Notes: a model not told the origin generated them from the letters alone. A stretch of DNA of 64,000 nt from Parashewanella tropica (GCF_004358445.1 NZ_CP037951.1:2715501-2779500), one strand, 5' to 3'; positions 18,120 to 27,838 are shown, counted from the first letter of the stretch. Numbers and translations are program-made.

Positions 18120-18908
18120 TTATTCTGCAGCTTCTGGCCAACTTTCAGCCTCCACTTCAGCAAGTGCATGCGCTGCTCTTTGTAATGCAGGTAAAAAGTG
18201 TAAAGCGCTTTCAGGCTTTAATCTCATGATCGGCGCCTGAATCGCAAGACATAAGTTCGAACGCCCTTTTTCACGAGGCACCATTACTGCCACACAAAGT
18301 AATCCGGGTAAGAACTCTTCGTTATCAATGGCATATCCCGCATATTTTACCTTGTCAATTTCATTTTCTAATTCATCGATATCGATAATGGTTTTTTCGG
18401 TGTATTGGGTAAGTTGAGCATGAGACAGCATACGCTTGCGCTGAGATTTACTCATTTGCGCTAAGAATAACTTACCACTGGCAGAACAATGTAATGGCAC
18501 CCTTGAACCAGGGTGAAGATAAAAACGTAAAGGTGCCGCCGTTTCTATGCGATCAAGATAGACAATTTCACCGTCAGACATCGCGGTGATATTACAGCTT
18601 TCACCGACTTCATCCACCAATTGCTGTAAGATCAAGCGTCGAGCGCTATGAGTAGTACTGTTTAAGAGTAGGTTTTCAGCAAGTCTACGTAAACGACCAC
18701 CTGAGCTAAAGTGACGTTCATCACCATCACGCTGAAGAATACCAGCTGACTCAAGCTGGTTTAACATTCTATGTACGGTTGGCTTAGGTAAGCCCGTTTC
18801 CTCAACTAATCCTTGTAACGAAAAAAACTCATCCCGCTGAGCAATGACTTCAAGTAGAGAAAAAAGACGAAGTGTTGGGGTATCTCCTTCAACCTTTTTT
18901 TTGTCCAT
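18120..18908 (-). CDS. IclR-family transcriptional regulator, likely of the taurine genes
   Basis: The 262-residue protein has an N-terminal winged helix-turn-helix (about 12-75; LQGLVEETGLPKPTVHRMLNQLESAG) and an IclR effector domain (about 90-250; HCSASGKLFLA). It is divergent from pta at the start of the taurine gene set, so it is the likely regulator; related clusters elsewhere use TauR of the MocR type instead. A candidate site TGATTGACCAAATCA lies at 18972-18986 in the divergent region. Stronger IclR-type palindromes precede xsc and tauX. Confidence 0.88.
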   Translation of the reverse strand: MDKKKVEGDTPTLRLFSLLEVIAQRDEFFSLQGLVEETGLPKPTVHRMLNQLESAGILQRDGDERHFSSGGRLRRLAENLLLNSTTHSARRLILQQLVDEVGESCNITAMSDGEIVYLDRIETAAPLRFYLHPGSRVPLHCSASGKLFLAQMSKSQRKRMLSHAQLTQYTEKTIIDIDELENEIDKVKYAGYAIDNEEFLPGLLCVAVMVPREKGRSNLCLAIQAPIMRLKPESALHFLPALQRAAHALAEVEAESWPEAAE

Positions 18909-18971
18909 TTTATTTTCCTAGCTGCCTTATTTTTACTCAAGGTAGCCATTATAACGATTTTTTTTGAGAAT

Positions 18972-18986
18972 TGATTGACCAAATCA
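18972..18986. promoter_or_regulatory. Candidate IclR-type operator between the regulator and pta
   Basis: TGATTGACCAAATCA is an inverted repeat of two 5-base arms with a 5-base centre. It lies 64 bases before the regulator start. It is weaker than the sites at 24761 and 27891. Confidence 0.3.
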
Positions 18987-19071
18987 GCCTAAAACGCATA
19001 ATATTTTCAAAAACAACATTTTTCGAAACAATTTGTCTCAATAAAAATTAAAATATAAAAAGAGAAGTATT

Positions 19072-20091
19072 ATGAAAGTCATGGATCTGATCATACATAA
19101 AGCCAAACAGTCACCTAGAACTATTGTTCTGTGCGAAAGTGATGATGAGCGTATTATCCAAGCCGCGATAAAGGCAAGCGAAGATGGCATCGCCAATATT
19201 ATCTTAGTCGGCAACACTCGAAACGTTTCAAAGCTTATTTTAAAGCATCAACCTAATATCAGTGACAGTGAATGTCAGATTGAAATCATGGATCCTGCTG
19301 CTTCACCATTGATAGAACAGTTGGCTCAAGCACTCTTTGAAAAGCGTAAACACAAAGGGATGACATTAGAACGTGCAAAAAAAGAGGTGTTAAAGCCACT
19401 TTGTTTTGCCAATATGCTGGTTGAGCATGGCATTGCTGAAGGCTCCGTTGCTGGCGCCGTTTACAGCACAGCTGACGTTGTTCGTAGTGCGATTCAAATT
19501 ATTGGTATCAGCCCTAATTCAAAAATCGTTTCAAGCTTCTTTTTAATGATCATGTGTCAGCCTTTCCATACCTTTAAGGGTGGGATGATTTTCTCAGACT
19601 GCGGTTTAGTGATTGATCCTAATGCAGAAGAACTCGCTGATATAGCAATGGCTGCGTCAAAAAATGCACAAGCTTTATTAGGTAAAGACCCCAAAGTTGC
19701 TATGCTTTCGTTTTCTACAAACGGCAGTGCCAAGCACTCTGCCGTTGATAAAGTGGTTCAAGCATCAAGAATTGTAAAAGAAGTCATGCCAGAACTTGCC
19801 ATTGATGAAGATGTGCAATTGGATGCGGCACTCGTTGCTGATATCGCCAAAGTCAAAAAGCCTGATTCAAAGGTGAAAGGTGAATCCAATGTATTAATTT
19901 TCCCTAACTTAGAAGCGGGAAATATTGGCTATAAAATGGCTGAAAGAATGGCGCAAGCAACCGCTGTGGGCCCTTTATTACAAGGTCTTGCTAAACCCGC
20001 CAATGATCTCTCTCGAGGTTGCAATGCAAACGATGTTTACAATGTGGTCGCCGTAACTGTTGTGCAAGCCCAAGCGGCTTCTGAGCTATGA
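19072..20091 (+). CDS. pta: Phosphate acetyltransferase (short form)
   Basis: This 339-residue PTA/PTB-family enzyme converts acetyl phosphate and CoA to acetyl-CoA. It lacks the N-terminal regulatory domain of long Pta and resembles the forms found in sulfonate clusters, where they process acetyl phosphate made by Xsc. Motifs include EDGIANIILVGN and, near the C-terminus, NVLIFPNLEAGNIGYKM. It overlaps the following exporter gene by four bases (ATGA). Confidence 0.92.
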   Translation: MKVMDLIIHKAKQSPRTIVLCESDDERIIQAAIKASEDGIANIILVGNTRNVSKLILKHQPNISDSECQIEIMDPAASPLIEQLAQALFEKRKHKGMTLERAKKEVLKPLCFANMLVEHGIAEGSVAGAVYSTADVVRSAIQIIGISPNSKIVSSFFLMIMCQPFHTFKGGMIFSDCGLVIDPNAEELADIAMAASKNAQALLGKDPKVAMLSFSTNGSAKHSAVDKVVQASRIVKEVMPELAIDEDVQLDAALVADIAKVKKPDSKVKGESNVLIFPNLEAGNIGYKMAERMAQATAVGPLLQGLAKPANDLSRGCNANDVYNVVAVTVVQAQAASEL

Positions 20092-20849
20092 TAACAACGC
20101 TCATATTATTACTGCTGATCATTGTTATTGGTACCTATTTTCAAACGGCTACAGGCTTTGGTTTAGGGATTATTGTCACGGGGTTGGCAACGGCTTTCGG
20201 GCTTGCAGAGCTTAATTTTATCGCGGCAGTAGTCAGTCTTGTAACATTAGTGAACTGCTTATTTGTACTACCAAAATCTTTGTATAATATTGATTGGAAA
20301 ATTTCGATTTTTGCTGGTTTGGCAATCATTCCAGGAGTAATTCTAGGTGTTCAACTGCTTTCGTATTTAAGTGATTCTGCAACGTCCATTTTACAAGCTT
20401 TACTTGGTTTAATGATCATCATTAGTGGTGTTAGCTCAATCAGCAAGGTATCACAAAATCAGGAAAAACCTAGTAGTCATATCTCCACGTTTTCCATCGC
20501 TGGTTTTGCGTCAGGTTTCACAGGCGGCCTATTCGGTATGGCTGGACCGCCTTTAGTTTTCCACTTCTATCGACAACCCTTTTCCATTGTTTCTATACGC
20601 AACCTACTACTGCTTTTATTTGCTTGCTCCTCAGCAAGCCGCAGCCTATTTTTATGGAGTCAAGATCAGATCACCAATGAGATATTATTACTCTCAGCTC
20701 TGGCCGTCCCTTTGGTATCGATTACCTCAATAATTGCCGTGAAATACCCCATACCTTTAAAACCACAGTCGATGAAAAAAGTGGTGTTTTTATTATTGAT
20801 GGTATTAGGCGGTTATTTACTGATTAAATCTTTTATGATTTTTAGCTAA
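20088..20849 (+). CDS. TSUP-family (TauE-like) sulfite/sulfonate exporter
   Basis: The 253-residue membrane protein has about eight hydrophobic segments and the TauE/SafE pattern: GTYFQTATGFGLGIIVTGLATAFGL near the N-terminus and the repeat GFASGFTGGLFGMAGPPLV. TauE of Cupriavidus exports sulfite formed from taurine. Translational coupling to pta fits the same job here. Confidence 0.85.
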   Translation: MITTLILLLLIIVIGTYFQTATGFGLGIIVTGLATAFGLAELNFIAAVVSLVTLVNCLFVLPKSLYNIDWKISIFAGLAIIPGVILGVQLLSYLSDSATSILQALLGLMIIISGVSSISKVSQNQEKPSSHISTFSIAGFASGFTGGLFGMAGPPLVFHFYRQPFSIVSIRNLLLLLFACSSASRSLFLWSQDQITNEILLLSALAVPLVSITSIIAVKYPIPLKPQSMKKVVFLLLMVLGGYLLIKSFMIFS

Positions 20850-21001
20850 AAATTCAAGTGTATTAGAGTCTGATTAACCACAAATTAACCTTCTCTCATA
20901 GTTACAGACAAGTAGACTTAGTTGATCTATTTTCATATGACTTAAGTGGAAATATTTATGACACTCGTTTTTTGAGTCATAAGTACAAAAGAGGTTTAAA
21001 T

Positions 21002-21838
21002 ATGGCGGGTCATCACGATTATATTGGGCAGCAACGCTGCCCTTCAGAATATTATGATTACCAGTGGCAGTATCAGAATCCGCCGCAAAATCATGGATAT
21101 CAAAGGTATCCCGAATACCAAAAACAGCCTTATGGTTATAATGACCAGCATGGTTATTCTGCAGGCGGATATAGAGTTAGCGATCAGCGTACTCCATCCC
21201 CTGCAACTCACTCACAATATGAAGCCACTTACTCTGAAGATATATCTGGTAGAAATCAAAACCCCGCTTCAAAATACGATGTTCGTTACTATCATCCAAA
21301 TCCCAATGATTATCTACATTTTACAACTCAAAGTAACCATAGCTTCTTTATTCGACATGAATTAAGGTTTTCTTCCCTCGAAACAAAAACAGCAATTACA
21401 AATTTTTTTGATACCATGGCTTATCTAGACGATCAAGGGCAAGGGAATACACAAGCTTTTGCCGATAAAATTTATGGTATTTACGACAATGTGCAACAGC
21501 AAGATCCAAGATTTGCAATGGTTTTAAGAGGTTTTTCCCCAGATGCCCGACATGTTCTTCAAGTTATAAAAGAGGAGCATGAGCAAGTTAATTTTAGTAC
21601 TCCTTGTCCATATAATGGACATACGACCAGTAATAGACCGGGTGGTTCGAGAAAACAAACAACTCGGATTCTAGCAATCGTACCTCAACAATCAGAACCA
21701 CCGCTTCAACAAGCAGAAGAAACAGGGCAACTTATGCCTACACAAGAAACTCATCAACAACCATTTTTGGCTCAAAAAGAAACGCCGCCCAAAGCGAAAC
21801 CTAGAAATAAGTTCATGCCCTACAAGACATACAGTTGA
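21002..21838 (+). CDS. Hypothetical protein, Tyr/Gln-rich N-terminus
   Basis: I do not recognise this 278-residue protein. Residues 1-110 are rich in Tyr, Gln, Asn, Pro and His. A more regular, possibly helical domain follows (about 115-205: FIRHELRFSSLETKTAITNFFDTMAYLD), then a Gln/Pro-rich tail. No signal peptide. The ATG at 21002 follows AAGAGGT; the open frame also has a TTG at 20972. It sits inside the taurine region but shows no link to it and may be an insertion. Confidence that it is a real gene is fair. Confidence 0.6.
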   Translation: MAGHHDYIGQQRCPSEYYDYQWQYQNPPQNHGYQRYPEYQKQPYGYNDQHGYSAGGYRVSDQRTPSPATHSQYEATYSEDISGRNQNPASKYDVRYYHPNPNDYLHFTTQSNHSFFIRHELRFSSLETKTAITNFFDTMAYLDDQGQGNTQAFADKIYGIYDNVQQQDPRFAMVLRGFSPDARHVLQVIKEEHEQVNFSTPCPYNGHTTSNRPGGSRKQTTRILAIVPQQSEPPLQQAEETGQLMPTQETHQQPFLAQKETPPKAKPRNKFMPYKTYS

Positions 21839-21853
21839 TTCTAGGACAATTAG

Positions 21854-23614
21854 TTAAACGCTCGATATAAAGAAATTAACAATATCTGTCATATTTCGGT
21901 TATCAACGAGTGTGTTTAAATCTAAAGCGATATTTTTTTCGTAATACGGGCTTAAATCAATCCCAACACCAAGTCCAACTACCTCAACTCCCAATTGGGC
22001 TTGCTGTGCAATCACTGTTTTTAGATGATTGTCTAAATAGAATTTATCATTGGCTTGATTGGTTGCAGTATCCATTGGACAGCCATCAGACAAAACCACC
22101 AATATTTTTCGTTTGGTATCAATATTTGATAACCGCTGACTCGCCCATTGTATCGCTTCTCCATCGATACCCTCTTTATACAAGTCCAGTTTTTGCAAAC
22201 CGACGATACCTAATCGCGCTTTTCTCCAGTTTTGTTCACTGTGCTTGAATATCATGTGGCGAATTGAATTTAAACGCCCGGGGTTTTCAGGGCTGCGCTG
22301 ACGACGCCATTGTTTTAGTACCTGCCCACCATTCCATTCCCCCGTAGTAAAACCAAGTACTTCTGTTTTTACTTCAGCGATATCTAAAGCGCGGGTTAAA
22401 ATATCGAGTAACAAGGTAATTTGCTTGGCATGAGTTTTCATTGAGCCTGAGCAATCCACTAAAAACGACACGGCTGTATCAGCTTTTGGTATTGGGTTAG
22501 TTTGATAAAAGAGTGACGTTTCACTTGGCGAGCAAATCAGTGTGTTTAAGCGTTTGGCATCAATGAGACCTTCATCTAACTCTGTTCTCTTTCCCTCAAA
22601 CACCATCTGATTGAGCTTTGATGAAATATATCGAGCTAAGCCTCTGACATTGATTTTCTGACTGAGAATCTTGTCATCTAATTGCTGTCGATACTCTTTG
22701 AGGAGTTCTTCACGGATGAGCTTTTCAGGGTAAACAGTCTTATCAAACTCAGTCGTGAACACCTTATATTGATAACTGGCGGCTTCAAAAACTTTACTGT
22801 TTCCTGTCACAGCTTTAGCTATCGCTTCAAGCGTTTCCGTTTCTAACTCCAATAATATTGCAAAACCTTTTACGACCTTTTGCTGTGGCTCATCAGCTTC
22901 TTCACTTTCTGACTCATCTTCAACCATAGCTTCAATCAAAAGAGCAATTTCTGTTGCGTGTCGTGCATAAGTGGCTTGATCTGAAATCGACCACCTCATG
23001 GCATTCAACGGCTTGCCTACTTTGCCAGATAGCGTAAAACGAGTATGTTCAATAAGATGCTCTGTTTCTTCAGAAACAGCGATACCGAGCAATCTCGCAC
23101 GGCTCATTTGCGCCAGCGTATATAAAAGAATACCTAAGCTAGATTCCGTCAACCCCGATGAATGGAAACAATGACTCCACTGTTCAAATAACTGATTAAT
23201 ATTGGACTTCATCCCTTTGTGGCTTGAAGGTATCAAACACTCCACCCTTAACTGCTCCAACATCTCAAAGACCAAACCAGAAATTGAACCTTTTGGTTTT
23301 AGTGTTTGATGTAATTGAAGATCTGAAAACTGTAAACGCAAGGCTAATGCATCAATTCGACCACGATATTCTAGCTTCAAGCTTTCTGTATCAGATTCAG
23401 GGAAGATCTCTGAGATAGATAATAGCCATTGCTTTTGAATATGCGGAGCGTAAAAAGGCAGTCTGCTCGTGCCTTGATACAAGTTACCTTGCTGGTATTT
23501 ATAGCCAGCTTGACGTATTGAAGCAGAATTGAGATCGGTAGCAAAACTGCAGATCACCGCAGATGCTAATGAATCTCGTGCTTGTTGCTCAGAAGCGCTT
23601 ATTGGCTCATTCAT
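21854..23614 (-). CDS. CobT-like VWA-domain protein
   Basis: The 586-residue protein resembles CobT, the VWA subunit of aerobic cobaltochelatase. A long helical N-terminal part contains an acidic run (about 231-243), and the C-terminal VWA domain has the MIDAS motif DCSGSM (387-392) and VLSDGCP further on. It overlaps the AAA+ partner gene by four bases. No CobN (the large chelatase subunit) or other corrin-synthesis gene is nearby, so it may be part of a MoxR-type cofactor-insertion or enzyme-maturation pair for the taurine enzymes rather than B12 synthesis; that is inference. Confidence 0.82.
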   Translation of the reverse strand: MNEPISASEQQARDSLASAVICSFATDLNSASIRQAGYKYQQGNLYQGTSRLPFYAPHIQKQWLLSISEIFPESDTESLKLEYRGRIDALALRLQFSDLQLHQTLKPKGSISGLVFEMLEQLRVECLIPSSHKGMKSNINQLFEQWSHCFHSSGLTESSLGILLYTLAQMSRARLLGIAVSEETEHLIEHTRFTLSGKVGKPLNAMRWSISDQATYARHATEIALLIEAMVEDESESEEADEPQQKVVKGFAILLELETETLEAIAKAVTGNSKVFEAASYQYKVFTTEFDKTVYPEKLIREELLKEYRQQLDDKILSQKINVRGLARYISSKLNQMVFEGKRTELDEGLIDAKRLNTLICSPSETSLFYQTNPIPKADTAVSFLVDCSGSMKTHAKQITLLLDILTRALDIAEVKTEVLGFTTGEWNGGQVLKQWRRQRSPENPGRLNSIRHMIFKHSEQNWRKARLGIVGLQKLDLYKEGIDGEAIQWASQRLSNIDTKRKILVVLSDGCPMDTATNQANDKFYLDNHLKTVIAQQAQLGVEVVGLGVGIDLSPYYEKNIALDLNTLVDNRNMTDIVNFFISSV

Positions 23615-24576
23615 ATTAATGACTCATTAGCTAATTCTTTATCAAAGCAACGTTGGTAATACTCAACAACTAATGCTCTTTCTTCCTCTTGGCATTTATT
23701 TAAAAATGACAATTTAAAGGAAAGTTCAAGGTCGTCGAAGATCTGATAGTTTTCAGCCCAAGTGATTACGGTTCTGGGTGACATCACCGTCGACATTTCC
23801 CCTGTAACAAACCCCTTTCGAGTAAGCGTTGCCAGTGAAACCATAGCGGCAGCAATGTCTTTATCCACTTCAACTTGCGCTAAAACCATATTGGTTTCAT
23901 CTTCTTCAGGTAAGTAATTTAAGGTTGCAATGATATTCCAACGATCTATTTGTGCGTGGTTTAGCACTTGAACGCCACGATAAAGTCCAGAGAAATCACC
24001 CTGCCCCACGGTATTAGAGGTTGCGAATAGTCGAAAATCAGCATGAGGTGAAATGACTTTGTTTTTATCTAACAGGGTTAGTTTTCCATCTCGTTCTAGC
24101 ACGCGCTGGATAACAAACATCACATCTGGTCGCCCCGCATCGTATTCATCGAAAATCAGAGCTACAGGGCGTTGTAGTGACCAAGGTAAAATGCCTTCTT
24201 GAAATTCAGTCACCTGTTTTCCATCTTTCAGTGTCACTGTATCTTTACCGATAAGATCCAAACGGCTGATATTGCCATCAAGGTTGATTCGTAAACATGG
24301 CCAATTTAATCGTGCTGCGATTTGTTCGATGTGAGTCGATTTGCCTGTTCCGTGCATACCTTGCAACATCACGCGACGATTATGTTCAAACCCAGCCAAT
24401 ATCGCTAAGGTCACTTCTTTATTAAATTGATAGTTTGGATCAATTTTTGGAACATAACCGTTCGATTCTTCGAAAGCCGTTACCATCATATTTGATGAAA
24501 TATTGAAAATATCTCGAACAGCCACTCTATTTTTAGATGAAGTCTGAATTGACACTTCACTCGAAAACTCACTCAT
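23611..24576 (-). CDS. CobS-like AAA+ ATPase (MoxR type)
   Basis: The 321-residue ATPase has Walker A GMHGTGKST (73-81), Walker B IFDEYD (141-146), the sensor-like FATSNT and a C-terminal lid. The overall match is to CobS, the AAA+ subunit of cobaltochelatase (RDIFNIS near the N-terminus, YVPKIDPNYQF). It is the first gene of a two-gene unit with the CobT-like gene and is divergent from xsc, sharing a 240-base control region. Context suggests a chaperone role in sulfonate metabolism; this is not established. Confidence 0.85.
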   Translation of the reverse strand: MSEFSSEVSIQTSSKNRVAVRDIFNISSNMMVTAFEESNGYVPKIDPNYQFNKEVTLAILAGFEHNRRVMLQGMHGTGKSTHIEQIAARLNWPCLRINLDGNISRLDLIGKDTVTLKDGKQVTEFQEGILPWSLQRPVALIFDEYDAGRPDVMFVIQRVLERDGKLTLLDKNKVISPHADFRLFATSNTVGQGDFSGLYRGVQVLNHAQIDRWNIIATLNYLPEEDETNMVLAQVEVDKDIAAAMVSLATLTRKGFVTGEMSTVMSPRTVITWAENYQIFDDLELSFKLSFLNKCQEEERALVVEYYQRCFDKELANESLI

Positions 24577-24715
24577 CAGCTACAACCTCTTATCTTATTG
24601 TTTTAGTTAATTTAAAACCGCTGAATAACATTTATACCTTTCCTTTTTTCAAGCTATAAATTTATCACAAATTTCACAATTTAAAACAAAATGTATCATT
24701 TTTTTAACTTTTTGT

Positions 24716-24744
24716 TTGACATGATAACTGAATCTCAATAAGTT
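24716..24744 (+). promoter_or_regulatory. xsc: Candidate xsc promoter
   Basis: TTGACA (24716-24721) and TAAGTT (24739-24744) are 17 bases apart. A start about 7-10 bases later would place the palindrome at 24761-24779 just inside the transcript, a typical repressor position. Confidence 0.45.
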
Positions 24745-24760
24745 ATTTGCGTATCAATTA

Positions 24761-24779
24761 GTGGAACTTTTTATTCCAC
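24761..24779. promoter_or_regulatory. Candidate IclR-type operator before xsc
   Basis: GTGGAACTTTTTATTCCAC is an inverted repeat with 6-base arms (GTGGAA/TTCCAC). IclR-family operators such as TGGAAATNATTTCCA have the same arms. It lies between the candidate promoter and the xsc ATG. The open xsc frame runs through it, which is a reason to reject the longer start. Confidence 0.5.
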
Positions 24780-24820
24780 AAATGCTTTACCAGATATCAC
24801 TCATACAAGGAATTAGCATT

Positions 24821-26632
24821 ATGAGCAATGTAAATGACCGATCTTATGTACAAGGTCCCGCTAAGATGACCCCATCGGAAGCCTTCGTAGAAACTATGGT
24901 GGCCAACGATGTAACAAATATTTTCGGCATTATGGGATCTGCGTTTATGGATGCCATGGATATTTTCGCACCAGCTGGCATTCGCCTGATCCCAGTGGTA
25001 CACGAGCAAGGCGCTGGCCATATGGCTGACGGCTACTCTCGTGTATCAGGCACTCATGGTGTTGTGATCGGACAAAACGGTCCAGGTATTAGTAACTGCG
25101 TTACCGCAATCGCTGCCGCTTATTGGGCGCACAGCCCTGTTGTAATTGTTACTCCTGAAACTGGCACAACGACAATGGGTCTTGGTGGTTTCCAAGAGTG
25201 TAACCAACTACCAATGTTCCAAGAATTCACTAAGTATCAAGGTCACGTGACTCACCCAGGTCGTATGGCTGAATACACAGGTCGTTGTTTTGACCGTGCA
25301 TTAAGCGAAATGGGCCCTACACAGCTGAACATTCCACGTGATTACTTCTATGGTGAAAGCGTTTGTGAAATTCCGAAACCTTCTCGTCTAGACCGTGGTG
25401 CGGGTGGTGAGCAAAGCCTAAACGAAGCGGCAGATCTACTTGCTGAAGCGAAATTCCCAGTGATCATCTCTGGTGGTGGTGTGGTTATGGCTGACGCTGT
25501 TGAAGAGTGTAAAGCACTTGCTGAGCGTCTAAATGCGCCTGTGGTAAACAGCTACCTTCACAATGACTCTTTCCCAGCAAGCCATGAGCTTTGGTGTGGT
25601 CCGTTAGGCTATCAAGGTTCTAAAGCGGCTATGAAACTCATCGCACAAGCTGACGTGGTTGTTGCACTTGGTTCTCGCCTAGGTCCATTCGGTACCCTTC
25701 CACAACACGGTATGGATTACTGGCCAAAAGACGCAAAGATTATTCAAATTGATGCTGACAATAAGATGCTTGGCCTTGTTAAGAAAATCTCTGTTGGGAT
25801 CTGTGGTGATGCAAAAGCAGCCGCCGTTGCACTGACAGATCGTTTATCAGGTCGTACTCTAGCATGTGACGCAACAGTCGCTGAACGTAAAGACAAAGTG
25901 GCGACTGAAAAAGCGGCTTGGGAAAAAGAACTGGATGAGTGGACGCACGAAAAAGATGCATTCAGCTTAGACATGATCAAAGAAAATGCAGAAGAAACGC
26001 CATTCTCTGGTGGTGAATACCTGCACCCTCGCCAAGTACTGCGTGAGCTTGAAAAAGCAATGCCTGAAGACGTAATGGTATCGACAGATATCGGTAACAT
26101 TAACTCTATCGCCAACAGCTATCTTCGCTTTGAAAAGCCACGTTCGTTCTTCGCAGCAATGAGCTTTGGTAACTGTGGTTACGCATTCCCAACCATCATT
26201 GGTGCCAAAGTTGCTGCACCTCATCGCCCTGCAATTTCTTATGCTGGTGATGGCGCATGGGGCATGAGCTTAATGGAAACCATGACTTGTGTTCGTCATG
26301 ACATCCCTGTAACCGCCGTTGTATTCCACAACCGTCAATGGGGTGCAGAGAAGAAGAACCAAGTTGATTTCTATGACCGCCGTTTCGTAGCGGGTGAGCT
26401 TGATAACCAAAGCTTTGCTGAAATTGCACGTGCAATGGGCGCAGAAGGCATCACTGTTGACCGCCTAGAAGATGTAGGTCCTGCGCTTAAGAAAGCCGTA
26501 GATATGCAAATGAACGAAGGAAAAACCACCATCATCGAGATCATGTGTACTCGTGAGCTTGGTGATCCGTTCCGTCGTGATGCGCTATCTACACCAGTGC
26601 GTCACTTGGATAAATACAAAGACTTCGTCTAA
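24821..26632 (+). CDS. xsc: Sulfoacetaldehyde acetyltransferase
   Basis: This thiamine-diphosphate enzyme converts sulfoacetaldehyde and phosphate to acetyl phosphate and sulfite, the C-S bond cleavage of taurine dissimilation. The 603-residue product has the ThDP fold with VVHEQGAGHMADGYSR at the N-terminal PYR domain and the C-terminal PP domain with SYAGDGAWGMS, the metal/ThDP motif. The ATG at 24821 follows AAGGA; the open frame continues upstream to 24761 but would include an operator-like palindrome. Genes for pta, exporters and taurine dehydrogenase flank it. Confidence 0.96.
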   Translation: MSNVNDRSYVQGPAKMTPSEAFVETMVANDVTNIFGIMGSAFMDAMDIFAPAGIRLIPVVHEQGAGHMADGYSRVSGTHGVVIGQNGPGISNCVTAIAAAYWAHSPVVIVTPETGTTTMGLGGFQECNQLPMFQEFTKYQGHVTHPGRMAEYTGRCFDRALSEMGPTQLNIPRDYFYGESVCEIPKPSRLDRGAGGEQSLNEAADLLAEAKFPVIISGGGVVMADAVEECKALAERLNAPVVNSYLHNDSFPASHELWCGPLGYQGSKAAMKLIAQADVVVALGSRLGPFGTLPQHGMDYWPKDAKIIQIDADNKMLGLVKKISVGICGDAKAAAVALTDRLSGRTLACDATVAERKDKVATEKAAWEKELDEWTHEKDAFSLDMIKENAEETPFSGGEYLHPRQVLRELEKAMPEDVMVSTDIGNINSIANSYLRFEKPRSFFAAMSFGNCGYAFPTIIGAKVAAPHRPAISYAGDGAWGMSLMETMTCVRHDIPVTAVVFHNRQWGAEKKNQVDFYDRRFVAGELDNQSFAEIARAMGAEGITVDRLEDVGPALKKAVDMQMNEGKTTIIEIMCTRELGDPFRRDALSTPVRHLDKYKDFV

Positions 26633-26650
26633 CTCCCGTCGACGTCGAAA

Positions 26651-26674
26651 GCCTGACTCGATCTTGAGTCAGGC
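26651..26674 (+). terminator. Hairpin between xsc and the YeiH-type gene
   Basis: GCCTGACTC and GAGTCAGGC form a perfect 9-base-pair stem with a 6-base loop, followed by GCTATTTT. It is probably a partial terminator or mRNA-stabilising hairpin that sets xsc expression above the downstream exporter. Confidence 0.6.
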
Positions 26675-26702
26675 GCTATTTTCCAACTTGAGGTATCAGC
26701 AA

Positions 26703-27743
26703 ATGAGTACAAAACAATTACAAAAACCACTCTTCGATTTCAGTTCAATTCAGCTGATCCTTCCCGGCTTTATTCTTTGCTGTGTGATTGCAGCAGCAGC
26801 AAGTTTTGTTTCTAACCAATATGGCGGTCCTAAGTTTCTTTACGCGCTATTGATTGGTATTTCTTTCCACTTCTTAGTCGACAACCCAAAGTGCGTAAAA
26901 GGGATCGAGCTGTGCGCTAAAAAGCTCGTCCGTGTGGGTGTTGCACTATTAGGTGTTCGTATCGCCATTAGTGATATCAGTGACCTTGGTTTACTCGGTG
27001 TGGTCGCCCTAGCTGGCGGTGTGGTGTTAACCATCAGCTTCAGCATGTTACTTTCTCGAATTCTTAAACTGCCATATATGCTTGGCCTATTGGCAGGTGG
27101 AGCAACTGGTATTTGCGGTATTTCTGCTGCGATGGCGGTGTCTTCTACGCTTCCACAAAACGAAGATAATGAAAAATACACATTGTTAACCGCAATTGGT
27201 GTTGCTGCGTTCTCAACTGCAGCCATGGTGCTCTACCCGCTGATTGTTGGCAGCTTTGATCTTTCGGTTTCAGAAGCAGGTTTATTCTTAGGCGGCTCAA
27301 TTCATGATGTTGCTCAAGTCGTTGGTGCGGGTTACATCATTTCACCAGAAGTCGGTGATGCCGCAACGTTAGCCAAGATGTTCCGCGTAGCCATGTTAAT
27401 GCCAGTGATCATGTTTCTAGTGGTTGCCCTTCGAAGCGAACGCGAAAAGTTCGATGGCAAAGAAGGGAAGCGCCAACCACTAATCCCATTTTTCTTAGTG
27501 ATGTTTGCAGTATTCATCATTATCAACCAGTTCGGTTTTATCCCTGAAGCGGCGGTTACTCAAATCTCTCAGCTGTCTTCATGGTGTTTGGTTATATCAA
27601 TTGCAGCTCTAGGCGTTAAGACATCTTTTGAGAAACTCATTGGCTTAGGTTGGAAGCCTATTGCTCTGCTATTTAGTAACACCATTTTTATCGCTTTGTA
27701 CATGTTAACAATGGTTTATTTGAGTCGTGTGATAAACGGCTAG
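26703..27743 (+). CDS. YeiH/UPF0324-family putative sulfate/sulfite exporter
   Basis: The 346-residue protein has about ten hydrophobic segments and the UPF0324 (YeiH) signatures LLAGGATGICGISAAMA and GGSIHDVAQVVGAGY. Members of this family recur in sulfonate clusters as putative sulfate exporters. The ATG at 26703 has AGG upstream; the frame stays open back into xsc, but that extension overlaps another gene and is rejected. A second exporter type (TSUP) lies beside pta, so this locus holds two candidate anion exporters. Confidence 0.85.
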   Translation: MSTKQLQKPLFDFSSIQLILPGFILCCVIAAAASFVSNQYGGPKFLYALLIGISFHFLVDNPKCVKGIELCAKKLVRVGVALLGVRIAISDISDLGLLGVVALAGGVVLTISFSMLLSRILKLPYMLGLLAGGATGICGISAAMAVSSTLPQNEDNEKYTLLTAIGVAAFSTAAMVLYPLIVGSFDLSVSEAGLFLGGSIHDVAQVVGAGYIISPEVGDAATLAKMFRVAMLMPVIMFLVVALRSEREKFDGKEGKRQPLIPFFLVMFAVFIIINQFGFIPEAAVTQISQLSSWCLVISIAALGVKTSFEKLIGLGWKPIALLFSNTIFIALYMLTMVYLSRVING

Positions 27744-27838
27744 AAGCACGAAAACATTAAACGCTCGTTTAAAAGAGCACAGTATGTAAGCAAAAAGACA
27801 AATTATTGGAATAAATTGCTTTAAAAAAATTGCTAGAG

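Noticed and set aside
24761-24820. Upstream start for xsc
   Set aside because: The GTG at 24761 is part of an operator-like palindrome; ATG 24821 has AAGGA and fits the family length.
25744-26115. 123-codon frame antisense to xsc
   Set aside because: It is a shadow of the conserved xsc coding sequence; no own start signal or family.
26553-26702. Upstream start for the YeiH-type gene inside xsc
   Set aside because: It overlaps the conserved end of xsc in another frame and gives a basic, non-homologous extension.
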